Assembly: GCA_026214975.1 (NCBI GenBank)
Contig: JAOBSW010000411.1
Span: 46,790 to 110,789 of the forward strand
Direction: 5' to 3'
Length of the DNA stretch: 64,000 nt
From: Gentiana macrophylla
Taxonomy: Eukaryota; Streptophyta; Magnoliopsida; Gentianales; Gentianaceae
The notes under the pieces are model-generated. The model was not told where the DNA came from. It made no database searches and was given only the letters and a program-made list of their open reading frames with translations. A program made the position numbers and the translations under genes. Positions 1 through 11,384 of this stretch are shown one piece after another; position 1 is the first letter of the stretch; every line of letters starts with the position of its first letter.

Positions 1-546
1 CATCGGTAATTCATTGTTTTGTTCACCCGATAATAGACATGCAATCGGATCGAATATTTTGTAAACCCTTTTCTCGATATTGTTGTTGCAATAGCACATT
101 CGAGACATGAAAGGTGGAAAAAGTTTTTCTAACATGTCTTCATCGGTCACATTTTCACCACACAATTTTAGTTGTGATGTAATTTTAAACATGGGTGAAT
201 TATATTACGTGGATGATTTTATAATCCTGCGATCGCGAGTGGAGCCAATCATACACGGCTTTTGGTAAAACAACCAGTTTCAAGTGATCGAACCTTTCTT
301 TTAAATGGTTCCATAATTCATCTGGATTTTTCACCGTCAAATATTCATGTTTCAACCCTTCATCAAGATGATGACGGAGAAAAATCATGGCCTTTGCACG
401 GTCTTGGTTTGTCTCGGTATTGTTCACGACAATTGTTTTACCAAGCCCATTGATTCCAAGTGCATTTCAACATCCATGGCCCATGATAAATAATTTTTTC
501 CCGATATGTTTAAGGGTATAAACTCTTGTTTGGTGATATTAGCCAT
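1..546 (-). pseudogene. Ty1/Copia gag (UBN2-type) fragment, frameshifted
   Basis: Reading the minus strand from an ATG at 544-546 gives the start of a Copia capsid polyprotein: MANITKQEF, then NYLSWAMDVEMHLES. After one frameshift near 435 comes DRAKAMIFLRHHLDEGLK, then LWNHLKERFDHLK, which is the typical UBN2-type gag signature. Further frameshifts near 200 lead into a frame reading SQLKLCGENVTDEDMLEK and then EQNNEL at the window edge. Gag packages the element's RNA in virus-like particles. Only the N-terminal two thirds lie in the window, and zinc knuckle, protease and pol would lie to the left. At least three frame changes make this copy non-functional. The Copia assignment is firm; the exact lineage is not. 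Confidence 0.8.
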
Positions 547-589
547 TAAGAAAAATAATGAAATGAGCAAAAATAAGATTTTTACCTAA

Positions 590-885
590 ACCACGGAAGA
601 AACGCCAACAATGGAATACTCCGTCGGTGAGAACTTCGTCTTGATAACGTCTTATATAAGAAATATTATATGATTGAAGGAAAAGTAGATTGCTTATATT
701 TGAGGTAGTAGCAACCAAATAACAAAACAATTGAATGTTTAAGACAAAGGAAATGAAAGGATGTCAAAGGAAAATGGAATGCTTCTATTATTTCTTTCTT
801 CACCTCTCCACAACACCAATGGGGATGGGGGTTATATATAATGACAATATGGAAATGAAACAACACATGTACAATTAGTGGTACA
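590..885 (-). mobile_element. Possible 5' LTR/promoter of the Copia fragment
   Basis: This stretch lies directly upstream of the minus-strand gag ATG. In minus orientation it starts TGTACCACTAATTG and has a TATA-like TATATATAAC about 50 bases in (plus 828-838). It then runs through a pyrimidine-rich leader to the gag start. Position and composition fit an LTR plus leader. I found no second LTR copy in the window and no clear tRNA-complementary primer site, so the boundaries are guesses. Confidence 0.3.
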
Positions 886-935
886 TTAATTTGAGACTTT
901 TGACATTCAAAACTTATTACATAATAAAAAAAAAC

Positions 936-1357
936 TTGTAACCCTTATCTTTTTTTAGTTTTGTTTTAACGTGCTTTATTAATATATATTTATCATAATA
1001 AATTAATTACGGAGAAACACTTTTTTTGGGAAACACCCGAGGAACAAACACTTACGTGGAAAACAACTGGCTCTTTTTTTTATCCTCCTAAAAATTTACA
1101 CTCGCCCATCGTATCGTCCACCTCATCCAGTATCCTCTGTCCGCCCCTAGGTATCACAATAAAATTAGGTGGATGGATAGTAACTTGTAAGGTAATTTTT
1201 CACACCAAATCAAATCAAACACAAAATGTTGAAATTGGTGGGTGAAAATGCAAAACCCACGCTATTAATTTACCCCCACAATAGGCATTACCCGCGTGAA
1301 ATCCTTCGCCGAAGCAAATTTATAATCCTTATCTTTTTTTTTTGTTTTGTTTTAACG

Positions 1358-1401
<44 letters not shown>

Positions 1402-1475
1402 TAGATGGGAAGGCATGCATGTGTGCTGGCAGACACTGTATTCGTTGGATATGAAATGGGGATACATAATTGTGC
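936..1475. repeat. Degenerate repeat block around a (TA)n microsatellite
   Basis: Positions 936-985 (CCTTATC, T-run, GTTTTGTTTTAACGTGC) recur at 1322-1372, so this block contains an internal duplication. (TA)19 fills 1363-1400. Positions 993-1075 (ATTAATTACGGAGAAACAC, then TTTTTTGGGAAACAC) recur at 7567-7650, beside another long TA array. Positions 1396-1473 recur at 1804-1878 (GGATATGAAAT, GGGGATACAT). No coding potential is visible. The pattern suggests a dispersed family with TA arrays inside or at its edges. Confidence 0.6.
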
Positions 1476-1627
1476 TTCTTTGACATTTTCAAATGTAATT
1501 AAATTGGAATCGGATACATCTTAAGCACAACACACATAATAAGATTAAGAATAAATTAAAGCTAATGTGTAGATTAAAAATACAATTGAGTCCTCTAAAA
1601 TGGAACAATTTAACTCAAACCCTTCAC

Positions 1628-1880
1628 ACAAAAAAAAAAAAAAAAAATTTCAAATTTGGGCATGATGAGCATAAAAAGATAAAAAAAAAAAAAAAAAAAA
1701 AAAAATCTTTTATCAAAATTCAGGCCACCCGATGAACAGTATAAAAAAAAAAAAAAAAATACACGTGGCCACCTTGGTTGGAGTTTCCCAACCAAACATT
1801 ATATATATACTAGAGGGGAGGGGCCGCACAACGGCATGTACACACTCGGTGGATATGAAATCGGGGATACATGGTTAGGA
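1628..1880. repeat. A-rich tracts and second copy of the 1396-1473 repeat
   Basis: Three long A runs lie at about 1629-1647, 1681-1705 and 1742-1760. They are followed at 1759-1808 by ACGTGGCCACCTTGGTTGG, then TTCCCAACC and a TATATATA run. A similar segment sits at 7426-7475 (ACGTGGACACCCTTGTTG, TTCCCAACC, TTATAAATA). The segment 1804-1878 repeats 1396-1473. This is non-coding. Confidence 0.5.
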
Positions 1881-1965
1881 TAAAATATTGGAATATGGAA
1901 TATATTACAACATCAGAACGTTGATCGTTTTGAAAGTAGAAAACATATTATACACCAAAAGATAT

Positions 1966-2010
1966 TATTATACTATTACCATTTTTATAGGTGGTAATAG
2001 TTTATAATAT
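1966..2010. repeat. Imperfect hairpin
   Basis: TATTATACTATTACC is followed after about ten bases by GGTAATAGTTTATAATA, giving arms of roughly 15 bp with one or two mismatches. It may be a remnant of a small inverted-repeat element. No target duplication was seen. Confidence 0.5.
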
Positions 2011-2198
2011 GCTAAGCATACATCATATTGATGTTCTTTGCCAAAGCGATAGGCTAACAAAAGGAATAGAAGCAAAAGAGGTTTATTTTATAGTACAATG
2101 CGGCCTGGAGTGCTTATGACAAGATACATGTTGATTGCAACTGATCAAAACAAAAGATCAGCTTATATAGCAAATAGCAGATTAAAAGCAAATTTACT

Positions 2199-2228
2199 TT
2201 TAGTGACGATTTATAATGTGTCACTAAA
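2199..2228. repeat. 9-bp inverted repeat TTTAGTGAC/GTCACTAAA
   Basis: TTTAGTGAC at 2199-2207 is perfectly complementary to GTCACTAAA at 2220-2228. Motifs of this form are common in subterminal regions of non-autonomous CACTA-type elements in plants. No CACTA terminus is visible nearby, so this may be a fragment or chance. Confidence 0.35.
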
Positions 2229-2289
2229 TGATTGAAGGAACAAGCTTGATAGAATGATTTAGTGATTGATTTTCAAGGTAAAGAAATAT

Positions 2290-3939
2290 TATATACTCAA
2301 AGCAGAAAATATACACTATATCAAAAGTATGTTCAAGCAGAGGATATGCATTCGGATACAACACAAGCCCAAATATTGATCTTTGAACAATATACGATCT
2401 GAAACAAATTAGGTCGGGTTGAACAAAACCCGCAAGGTGTAAAAGGATTACGACTTATACTAATATTCAAGGGGTATAGCAAGTACTCTATTACGAAAGA
2501 ATGAATACACAATCGACCAAGTGCAAGTTCGAGTTCGACTTTACAAACAGATTACAACGAGGAATGAACTACGATTTCACAACTCAATACACGGATATCT
2601 TTCAGAGCTATATCTCACAATTTGAACAATCAAGAGCAATGCAAGTTTGATAATCAAGTTAGAAAGTTCTCTTATTTGATTATCAAAAGTGTATTGCAAA
2701 TTTGATCACAAACTTATCGGCTGACTCTAAACAAGGTCTAACTAAACACGGTTTATAGTTTATTATAGGGTAAACACTTTCGACTTTAATGCGACAAAAT
2801 TCAGCCAACCACAAGGCGATACTCGGAATACTCGGATGCACATGAGCAATGAGATATTTAGCGTTGAGTTTAGCAAGGTCAGATTATGCTTGCAGCAGCA
2901 ACAACAGGTTTATGCAAGATCAAGTGTTCAACAAGATATGAATCAGCCAAGTCACACATTCAACAGGTTGAACTTTCAGATGGCAGATTCAACAGAGTTT
3001 AAGAGCTCAAAAGTTTGAATGCAGGACAGGATTGCACCTGGGGAAGGTGAACCTAGCAAGAACTATCCAACTAAAAAGACAGTGCAAACACAATAGAAAG
3101 ATTAAAAACAGAACCTGAGAAGAGAATGTGAGCATGAAGTAAATGGATCTCCGAATTTTCCGGCCTTAAGATCCAACTATTCATTAGAGAAATATCAAAT
3201 TTAATCTGTAGATAAGAAAATACATCTGAAACTAACAACATGTTAGGCTGAAACAAATCTTGTAATCTCTATGGAAAAAAAAAGTAATGGGCTTCTTTTC
3301 ATGCAAAATAAACCACATACATCAGCAATTTGACGATCTTGAACTGTAAGAAAATGTAGAGGTCTCAAAAATAAGAAAGGTTAACATGTTACCTAAATAA
3401 GTAACCGAAAACCCATTTGTATCTGCAAATGACAAACAAACAAATGTTCTGTTGCTCTATTAATAAGAAAGGAAAAAAAGGAAGTAAATGTGTTATAACA
3501 AACATTAGAAGTTATAACAAAGGAAAAAGGGTATAATCTTTAAATTTCTTTGAAGAAACTTTTACCATTGGGAAGAAAACACAGAAACACCGAAACTGCA
3601 AAATATATACCTCAAGATAATTTTACTTGTACTTCTCAAATCAGCAACATTGTAGGAATCTATGGCAGATGAGCACCAAATCAAATCAACAGATAAAACC
3701 TCAATATTAACAGCACAAGACTCTTAAAAACAACTACAAAACGCAAGTGTTTTACGGCACAGAAAATGTTCATATACAATATAAAATGAATAGAAGCAAT
3801 TCACATTCTCAATTACAAACAAGATACATTCAACCCTTGATATACACGGATGTTCCGTGGTTAAAAAAAAAATACAACAAACCGATCAACAACCCCATAA
3901 TCATCATTTGAAAATGATCAAATAAGTGAAAACCAAATC
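2290..3939. other. No recognisable gene
   Basis: This is AT-rich DNA without a convincing reading frame. On the minus strand 2,350-3,010 has a U/C-rich character that could be a decayed LTR, but I found no paired copy or termini. Confidence 0.4.
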
Positions 3940-4281
3940 CTAACATACAAATTCTATCTCACAAATTCGCTGAGGCAGACGGTAGAGCTTGGCGAAAGTG
4001 GTGAATGGCTCTTTATAGACGTATGTCCAAAAGCTTTGGATCAGACCTTTCACCATCGAATAAGAGTCTAACTCCACGAGCACTTTTTTTTTTGCCAGAC
4101 AACACCAAGCACCTTGGAACATGGCAGCTACATCAAAACTAAGTAGGCCATCAATCCTCGAGACCTCGAAAAGAACAAAATCAAGGAACTTTGTTCCAAT
4201 AAAGTTTAAATAAATAATTCGAATTCTAAGAAAACACCCACTATGTAACCACAAGATCTGAATTGAAGATAAAAGCACCAT
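3940..4281 (-). pseudogene. Possible decayed LINE-type RNase H fragment
   Basis: A 113-codon minus-strand frame contains AMFQGAW followed by KKVLVELDSYSMVKGLI. This resembles the plant non-LTR RNase H (RVT_3) pattern, in which an acidic LVELDS or VVESDS block follows an alternating Ala/Leu helix. The rest of the frame does not match anything I recognise. A truncated LINE 3' end is the most economical reading, but a chance similarity is possible. Confidence 0.3.
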
Positions 4282-4324
4282 ACGCCTTCACGCCCGAACA
4301 CACATGCCACTAAGCATAGGTAGT

Positions 4325-4510
4325 TGCGAAGCACACCCCAATTCGAGTGGTAAAGCTTTTAAAGCATTAGCTACCATCCAATCGAAGCAATGATTCGAAT
4401 CTCGACTCATCATGCACATGGGAGACATGAGGAGTTACCGCCACATTCCATAAGAACAATATCCGTTTTATTAAATTTTCGTTCTTGTCTCAATGCAAAT
4501 CCAAACCAGC
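4325..4510 (+). mobile_element. Possible tRNA-derived SINE
   Basis: ATTCGAGTGGTAAAGC (about 4341-4356) resembles a polymerase III box A (TRGCNNAGYGG). GATTCGAATCTC, about 45 bases downstream, resembles box B (GGTTCGANTCC). The distance between the boxes is typical for a tRNA-derived promoter. The following 100 bases are unrelated to tRNA and end in a T-rich stretch. No target duplication was identified. Box A is poor, so this stays tentative. Confidence 0.35.
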
Positions 4511-7010
4511 AGGAACACACGAGATCCTATTCCGCGGAGTATCAAAGTAAAGCATGTTAGAGATGATAAGATAATACTCACAAAGTCATTTTCAAGTGCT
4601 CGAAGTCAGATCCTCGTCTGCCCTCTCCTTGATCGTTATCAAGCAACTGAAAGATAACAGTGACCAAACCAAGGTACATATTCACTATCAAATATATGAA
4701 CACACATACACGCCAGAGACCAGGAAAAGATTACACAGATGATGTTAGAAGATTAATGCTTCATTGTATCAAATGCCGATTTGATAGAATTGTCAACCTA
4801 TGTAATAGTCGACCCAACAAATCGATAGGCCAAAGATTCAATTTTTCTAGAGGAACACATAAGGCCATTTCATACATGGGCTCCATTTTACCTTATGTAG
4901 CACATCTAAGTTCCATTTAGATGACAACAATACATACGAATTTCAACATTTTCTTCATATGCAACATTAAAAACTTTACCTCAAGCCGAAAATATCTCAC
5001 AAAGACGTTGAATCAGATTTCCTGCGGCCCAGTTGATTCAACAACTTCAATATTCTTTTTTGTGTGCCTAAACGACGAGCGAAGACTGGAATAGTATAGA
5101 AAGTACGTTTTAATATGTAGATTCACCACATGTGATTTTATTACCCGACAACAAAGCAACTCCACAAAACAAAACTACTCGAACTCAACACTTACATGTG
5201 AAGCATCATGACTAAGTCGAGCAAAGCTGCATACCCAGAATTTGTTGGTTGGACATAAACGCCCGAGGATGGATGCCTATTAGTTGAAACGACTTGCCAA
5301 CTAAAAGTAGACCTCCATAGACTTTGTTTAGTCAACTTAAATCCCCCGCTCAAGCAGACAATAAAGTTACAAATTTGTAATGTCATACTCCCATCAAGGC
5401 ATATAATAATTAAGGACAAGCCGACCACTCGAGTTCTCATTCCGGATAAAGAGAACTCACACACACACAATAGCATCCGAATCTCCACAAATCGAAGCGA
5501 TATCGAGAATCTTTAAAAACAAAGTACAACAAAAAGTATAAAAGAAGCCAACAAAAATAGCCTTTAGGTGAAATGCATCCTTAATTACACGGTAATTTTT
5601 AGGATGAAAGATACAAACCTTGCTTCCCGAAGGAGAAGTTGGAACTTCAAGGTGTAGTGGAGAGTTTTAGGGAAAATTCCCTTCTACATGTCTCGGATAG
5701 TTCCGTCTCTAAAAGAGGAAAACAAGCATCCACAGATCCTTGAAATCAACATCGACTTCCTCTTTTTCCTAAATTCATTACATGAACAAATATATGTTAA
5801 CTTCATCGGAAAAAAGATACCAACATAAGGTACAACATTAGTTAATGACACACCAATTCAATGATATCGATCTGGATGGCGCCGCCGCTAATAAGTGCTT
5901 CTCGAGCTCCAACTACTACACCAGAGTGAAACACGCATATCATGCATCATACATCATACATCATAACCGGTAAAATTCCCCATGGGAACTTTGAGATGTT
6001 ACTATTCGATAACATAAGCAAAGAAGATCTAGCAACTTAAAAGCGAAAAGATGCAAGAAACCATCTTACATGTGATGGCCACAATTTTAACCTCTATTGA
6101 TCCCACTAAGTACCTATCCAATCACAAAGAATAAACACGCAATTAAAATGCAATATGAAAAATAAAGAAAAATCACATGTCTCGAAGAAAACAACAACAG
6201 AGACCGGCCAAAGGTTTTGTCAAGAAAAGCAGTGAGCGAGATAAAGCCAAAGATACGCAGATCCACAGGGTCCCCGAAAAATAAAAGGTCCATATGCTTA
6301 ATCTGAAAGCAATCATATTATTCCATGCTATGATTAAAGCATTCAATTATCACACAATTCTTGGTGAAATAAACTCGTAAAATTTCATAAAAATAAACCC
6401 AACAAAAGAAGGAGAAAGATTGCTTAAAAATCAAGAAAAGCTGGACCAAATTAGCAAAAAATAAAATGTGCATACCGGACACTTCATATCTTTGTAGCAC
6501 CATCAATTACAGCAGAAGTCACGGAAATAGTTTCTTTTAATGTAAGAGAATGACCCGAAATCGATTTATCCCTGTGATGCATATATTTCAAAGGCAATCC
6601 GTGCAAAGCCTTCTTTTTAACCAACACAGTGAAGAATTTATGAAAGGAATAAATAGTACCTAAGAAGAACCAGTAACTCCATAGACTTTATGACCTGTTC
6701 CTGATGCAAGAAACGAGAAATAGCCATTTTAACATACACCAACAAACACATGAAGCATTTAAAACAAGCAAACAACTCTGAAAAAATAATACCGGATCAC
6801 TATAAATCGTGTGTTTAATATACTGAACAACAAAACCCCTTATTTAAGACCACAAATAATCCAATGAACTTGAAAGGCAGGCCATCTAGTATCTTGGTAC
6901 GAAAAGAAGTAGTGTATGTACATATGGTAGATGGTAGAAGAAATCTTTAAGCTTTACCAAAAAAGAAATAAACGGAAAGAAAGAGTAAGAAAGTCTTATC
7001 TATCAGAAGA
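4511..7010. other. Unassigned spacer, possibly introns and exons of a minus-strand transcript
   Basis: No long reading frame is present. On the minus strand several short open segments sit beside AG acceptors or GT donors, for example 5,850-5,935 reading HSGVVVGAREALISGGAIQ and a segment after TTTCAG near 6,305. They could be exons of a gene starting near 7,211, but I could not join them with confidence. A 30-bp direct repeat (GGCAGGCCATCTAGTATC) occurs at about 6,877 and again at about 7,019. Confidence 0.25.
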
Positions 7011-7028
7011 ACTTGAAAGGCAGGCCAT

Positions 7029-7211
7029 CTAGTATCTTGCATCACCCACGAAAAGCTTCAAAACTGATCTCTTTCTTGTCCAATCGGAAGCATCAAAGAC
7101 AGCGGTAGCAATAGGACGCCGGAAAAACGTCATATAAAGCAGGAACATTCGCCGATAACGGTAGAAGACGCCTAATTTTGTGGTGGAGAACGACGATGAA
7201 CCAGCCGCCAT
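7029..7211 (-). CDS. Possible first exon of a minus-strand host gene
   Basis: An ATG at 7211 on the minus strand opens 60 codons beginning MAAGSSSFSTTKLGVFYRY. The N-terminus is rich in Ser, Thr and Arg and could be an organelle targeting peptide. About 55 bases upstream lies an ATAAATATATATC TATA-like box (plus 7262-7275), followed by a CTAGGGTTAG leader of the kind common in plant genes. The frame stops at 7029, but a GTGATG donor just before the stop could begin an intron. I do not recognise the protein. It could equally be a non-coding transcript or a remnant. Confidence 0.3.
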   Translation of the reverse strand: MAAGSSSFSTTKLGVFYRYRRMFLLYMTFFRRPIATAVFDASDWTRKRSVLKLFVGDARY

Positions 7212-7261
7212 TGCAGTCGCAGAGGAACGTGGAACTAACCCTAGAAATTTTCATTTGTCCA

Positions 7262-7275
7262 AGATATATATTTAT
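7262..7275 (-). promoter_or_regulatory. TATA-like box upstream of the possible exon at 7211
   Basis: Minus-strand ATAAATATATATC lies about 55 bases before the ATG at 7211. The spacing is plausible for a plant core promoter with a short leader. Confidence 0.3.
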
Positions 7276-7425
7276 CCGACATATACCGAAACAAAAATGG
7301 GAGAGTATTTTTTCCAAAGAAAAATTAAAATTTGGGGCCTGGGCCTTTTTTGTTTAATTATAGTACTGGGCTAAATAATGGCAAAGCCCAAACGGGAATT
7401 AATGGATGAAAACAGCCGACGTGGA

Positions 7426-7725
<300 letters not shown>

Positions 7726-7947
7726 GATTTATCATAAATAAACACCCTTGAATGTAGCGTCTATTGTTTTATTATTATAATTTTTTTTGGATCCATTCTA
7801 TGTATATTTTTCAAGTGAGCTCGAGAAAAAAAATTAAGATCCAGTGCAGTAACCGCAATTGGAGGCCGATATCATAGTAATTCAACCAGAATCAACTGCC
7901 CAAAAATCAAACAAGGACTCTCGGAAGAGCCGGACATACGTGCGCCG

Positions 7948-8290
7948 ATGAAGTCAGACCTACAAACTAATGGACTCCGGAAGAATCACCGGAGTGGAGA
8001 AGCCCTCCAAAACATAAAAAATATGGACTTCGGAAAAACAATCGGAGTGGAGATGCCCTCCAAAACACAACACAACTATGCACTTCGGAAGAACAACCGA
8101 AGTGGAGATGCCCTCCAAGACAAACTATGGACTTCGAAAGAATAACTGAAGTGGAGATGCCCTCCAAAATATCAATCACTAATGGACTTCGGTAAAGCCA
8201 CCGGGGTGGAGATGCCCTTCAAAATATCATCACCAATTGACTTCGGAAAAGCCACCGGAGTGGAGATGCTCTCCAAAATATCACTCAAGT
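7948..8290 (+). repeat. Six-copy tandem array, about 55-60 bp per unit
   Basis: Units beginning with variants of TGGACTTCGG start near 7972, 8026, 8087, 8128, 8182 and 8238. Each continues with a short A-rich bridge, ACCGGAGTGGAGATGCC and CTCCAAAA. Within each unit CTCCGG/CCGGAG or CTTCGG/CCGAAG can pair, and copies vary in ways that mostly keep this pairing. The array precedes a purine-rich tract and a probable LTR start, which places it in the 3' untranslated region of a retroelement. Confidence 0.75.
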
Positions 8291-8299
8291 TTATCACCA

Positions 8300-8560
8300 A
8301 ACAAACTCGGCCTTCAAACCCGTCCTCGTTTGAGAGAGGGTATTAGAGATAATATACGGATGGAGTTCAAATGAACATAAAGTTGTTGTGCCAATATAAT
8401 TTTAGCCAAAATAAATCCCCTCATGTGATAATATTTATCTTTATTTATCTTAGTATTTAAATAAATTTAGGATAGTATAAGAGTTTGAATTTATTTATTA
8501 TTTCGTTTATCTCCTATATAAATGAGGAAGCATTGTAATATTTTAATGGGCCAAAGACCC
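8300..8560 (+). mobile_element. Probable truncated LTR following the tandem array
   Basis: TTTGAGAGAGGG (about 8329-8340) has the form of a polypurine tract. It is followed directly by TATTAGAGATAATATACGG, which looks like a degraded TG-type LTR start. A TATA-like CTCCTATATAAATGAGG lies near 8510. The sequence then meets the inverted-repeat element at about 8590. No second LTR copy or coding region of this element is in the window. Confidence 0.45.
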
Positions 8561-8738
8561 AAAAGTACACAAAACGGATTTATTGGATTTAAAAGGACAA
8601 AAAGGAATCTGTTGGACTTAGAAGGACACAAATTAGATAGATAGACTCAAATACCCTTAATGAAGAAAAAAATTAAAAAAAATGGGGAGAAGAGATGAAA
8701 CAAACGCTGTGTTGTTGTTGTATTCTTTTTTTTTCCCT

Positions 8739-8741
<3 letters not shown>

Positions 8742-8775
<34 letters not shown>
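8742..8775. repeat. (CT)n microsatellite
   Basis: About 17 CT units lie just inside the left inverted repeat. Confidence 0.9.
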
Positions 8776-8778
<3 letters not shown>

Positions 8779-8811
8779 TCCAGGTGCTATTCTGGTTTTT
8801 TTATTTATAAC

Positions 8812-9440
8812 CGATGTATTGACCATCGCGATACAATGACCACCCCCGATATATTGACCACCACGATTCAATGACCACCGCGACACATTGACCACCCCGA
8901 AACATTGACAACCTCGAAGCAATGACCATCCTGATGCATTGACCACCGCGACGCCCGATGCGATGACCATCGCGATGCAGAGACACGGCGATGAAGTGAC
9001 ACCGAGATGTAGAGACATGGCGATGAAGCGACACCGTAATGCAGAGACACTTCAATAAAGTGACACCGCGATGCAGTGACCACCCCCGATGCAGAGACAC
9101 TGTGATGCAGAGACGCCGCATTGCAGAGACCTCTCGATGAAGTGATACAGTGACGTAGTGACCACTCACGATGCAAAGACACCTCGATGAAGTGATACAG
9201 CGACGTAGTGACCACACGCCTTACGGTATTACTTTATGCAGTGACATCTTATTGTATATATTTATGTAGTGACGTCTCAATCATACATGCAGTAACATCA
9301 GCAATCATATATGCGTGACATCAACAATTTATGCAGTGACATCAACATTTTATGCAGTGACATCGGTAATCAGATATGCAGTGACCACCCCCGATGCAGT
9401 GACATTTGATGATGGGACCCTGTGATGAAGCAACACCACG
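8812..9440 (+). repeat. Degenerate minisatellite of GATGCAGTGACACC-type units
   Basis: Units of about 14-17 bp built on GATGCAGTGACC, GATGCAGAGACAC or GATGAAGTGACACC follow each other for roughly 600 bases with variable spacing. The keyword GCAGTGAC also appears singly at about 9769, 9867, 9909, 10458 and 10506. Minus-strand frames across the array translate into repetitive VSLHR-type peptides, the expected by-product of a tandem repeat rather than a gene. Confidence 0.8.
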
Positions 9441-9445
9441 ACGTC

Positions 9446-9745
9446 ATCTGATATTTTTCCGACTTAATTTCAGAAAATCGATTTTTTCCTTATAAATTTG
9501 ACTTCAAACGGCTATATTTTTTGATATAAAACTCCGATCAACATAATTATTTCACCCTAATTCATATTTTTTCGTCCTCTTTATTTTGATGTCTTATTTG
9601 ATATTTTTCAGAATTAATTTCAGAAAATTTATTTTTTTTCTTTATAAATTCGACTTCAAACGGCTATATCTTTTGATATAAAACTCCGATCAACATAATT
9701 CTTTCACTATAATTCAGATTTTTTTCGTCCACTTTATTCTGATAT
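9446..9745. repeat. 147-bp tandem duplication
   Basis: Two consecutive copies contain TGATATTTTTC, TTAATTTCAGAAAAT, GACTTCAAACGGCTATAT and AAAACTCCGATCAACATAAT. Their starts lie near 9446 and 9594. They differ by a few substitutions and short indels. Confidence 0.8.
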
Positions 9746-9749
9746 CTCA

Positions 9750-11384
9750 TTTTATGAAATGACACCTTATGCAGTGACACACAATAACACCAACATTTTA
9801 TGAAGTGACATCAACACCCAAATTGAAAAAACAAAAACTTTGTAAATTGTATATGTAGTGACATATGCAGTGACATCAATGTCACCATATCAATTCTCTA
9901 ACTGTAAATGCAGTGACATCAATATCACCGTATCAATTTTATTCCAAAATCATACACAAACCACCATCAACGTATAGCTTTTCTTTCTTTGTTTCAAGGT
10001 GATGCATGTTAAACTAATTGATCATTATTACATCATGATCAACGGTGTCGATACATGATGTGACACTCGTTGTGTTATAACAACACAGAAAAAAATTCAT
10101 CAGGCATTTGTCCATGAAAAGTTAAATCTCCATATATGAGAATAATGTACAAATAGTGTAATTACGAATCTGTTAAATTGAAAAGTAAAAAAAATGTATA
10201 TGTACAACTGTCAGTTATCATGTTTAGCATATTTGATGGTTTCTTCAGCAATAGTTTCCCAAACATAAGCCATCTTCTCTGCATATCTTACTTGAAAAAA
10301 ATAAACACCATTAAAAAAACGGATAAAACACACTTTTGATCCTATTTGCTTCATGATTTTTGAACTTCTACCCTTCAATGTTTTATCTCGACACTTTTAC
10401 CCCTTACGAATGCATTGTTCTTTCACATTTTTGAGTCCAAAGTGACATGTGACGATGCAGTGACCACCACCATTCTAAGTACACATAAATGTAGTGACAC
10501 TCCGGTGCAGTGACGTGGACGATGCAGTGATGCGGACGATGCAGTAACCTAGTTTGCCGAATTCAGGCTAATCGATTTCTCCAACAAGAATAACCTAGTT
10601 TGCAGAATTCGGGCACTTGAAATCCTTTTGCAGTAATATCATCTAAAAAAAGCAGCAAGATTTAAAATGCTGCAACAATTTCAAAGAAACAAGATTCATT
10701 TTCACTAGGCATGGACCCTGCAACAATTTAGAACTACTTAAACACTTAGAAATCAATAGAGAAAAAAGAGCAAAATGACAAATCCTCACAAAAATATAGA
10801 TAATCCTCTGGCTTATAAATCCAGAAAAAAGTGCTTTCGAAATCAAAAAATAGCCAATGATTCTCAATTTTCATAAGCAAAATATTGTATGAAATAGCAC
10901 TATGATGTCAAAGAATCCAGCGCTGCTAATAATTTTCTAATTTGGGAAAGCAAATTCCTAATAAATACAGAAATTAGAAGCGATGCCAATGAAAATCGGA
11001 GGAAAAACACAGAAAACTGACTTATGAGATCGTTCATTTTGAAGGATATCATTTTGCTAGCTCAAAATCTTCAATGCTCCTCAATTTTCAGTCAAATCTC
11101 ACCAATAAGTAGCATGTAGGAAAAGGAACAAAATCAGAGGAAAATCAGGGAATCGAGTCCATGATTTTCATGAATTACTTCACTAAAAAGAAGGTGAGTA
11201 AACATGCTGAGTATTTCCTTCTTACCAAATCGAGAAGAACAATCTGCGGAGAGGCTTCAGGATTTTTGAAGGCAAGCAACGGTTTGCAATTGGCTTCATG
11301 ATGTCGAAATCGTTCTCTTGAATTTTCCAACTGACTTTGACTTCATCTGCTTCGAGTGGGTTCTCTCATCTTCTTTGAAAGATT
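9750..11384. other. No recognisable gene
   Basis: AT-rich interior of the inverted-repeat element with a few scattered GCAGTGAC motifs up to about 10,560. No splice-linked or long frames stand out. Confidence 0.4.

Noticed and set aside
8647..9217. Three overlapping minus-strand frames of 115-138 codons
   Set aside because: They translate the GATGCAGTGACACC minisatellite in several frames into repetitive VSLHR-like peptides, which is an artefact of a tandem repeat lacking stops.
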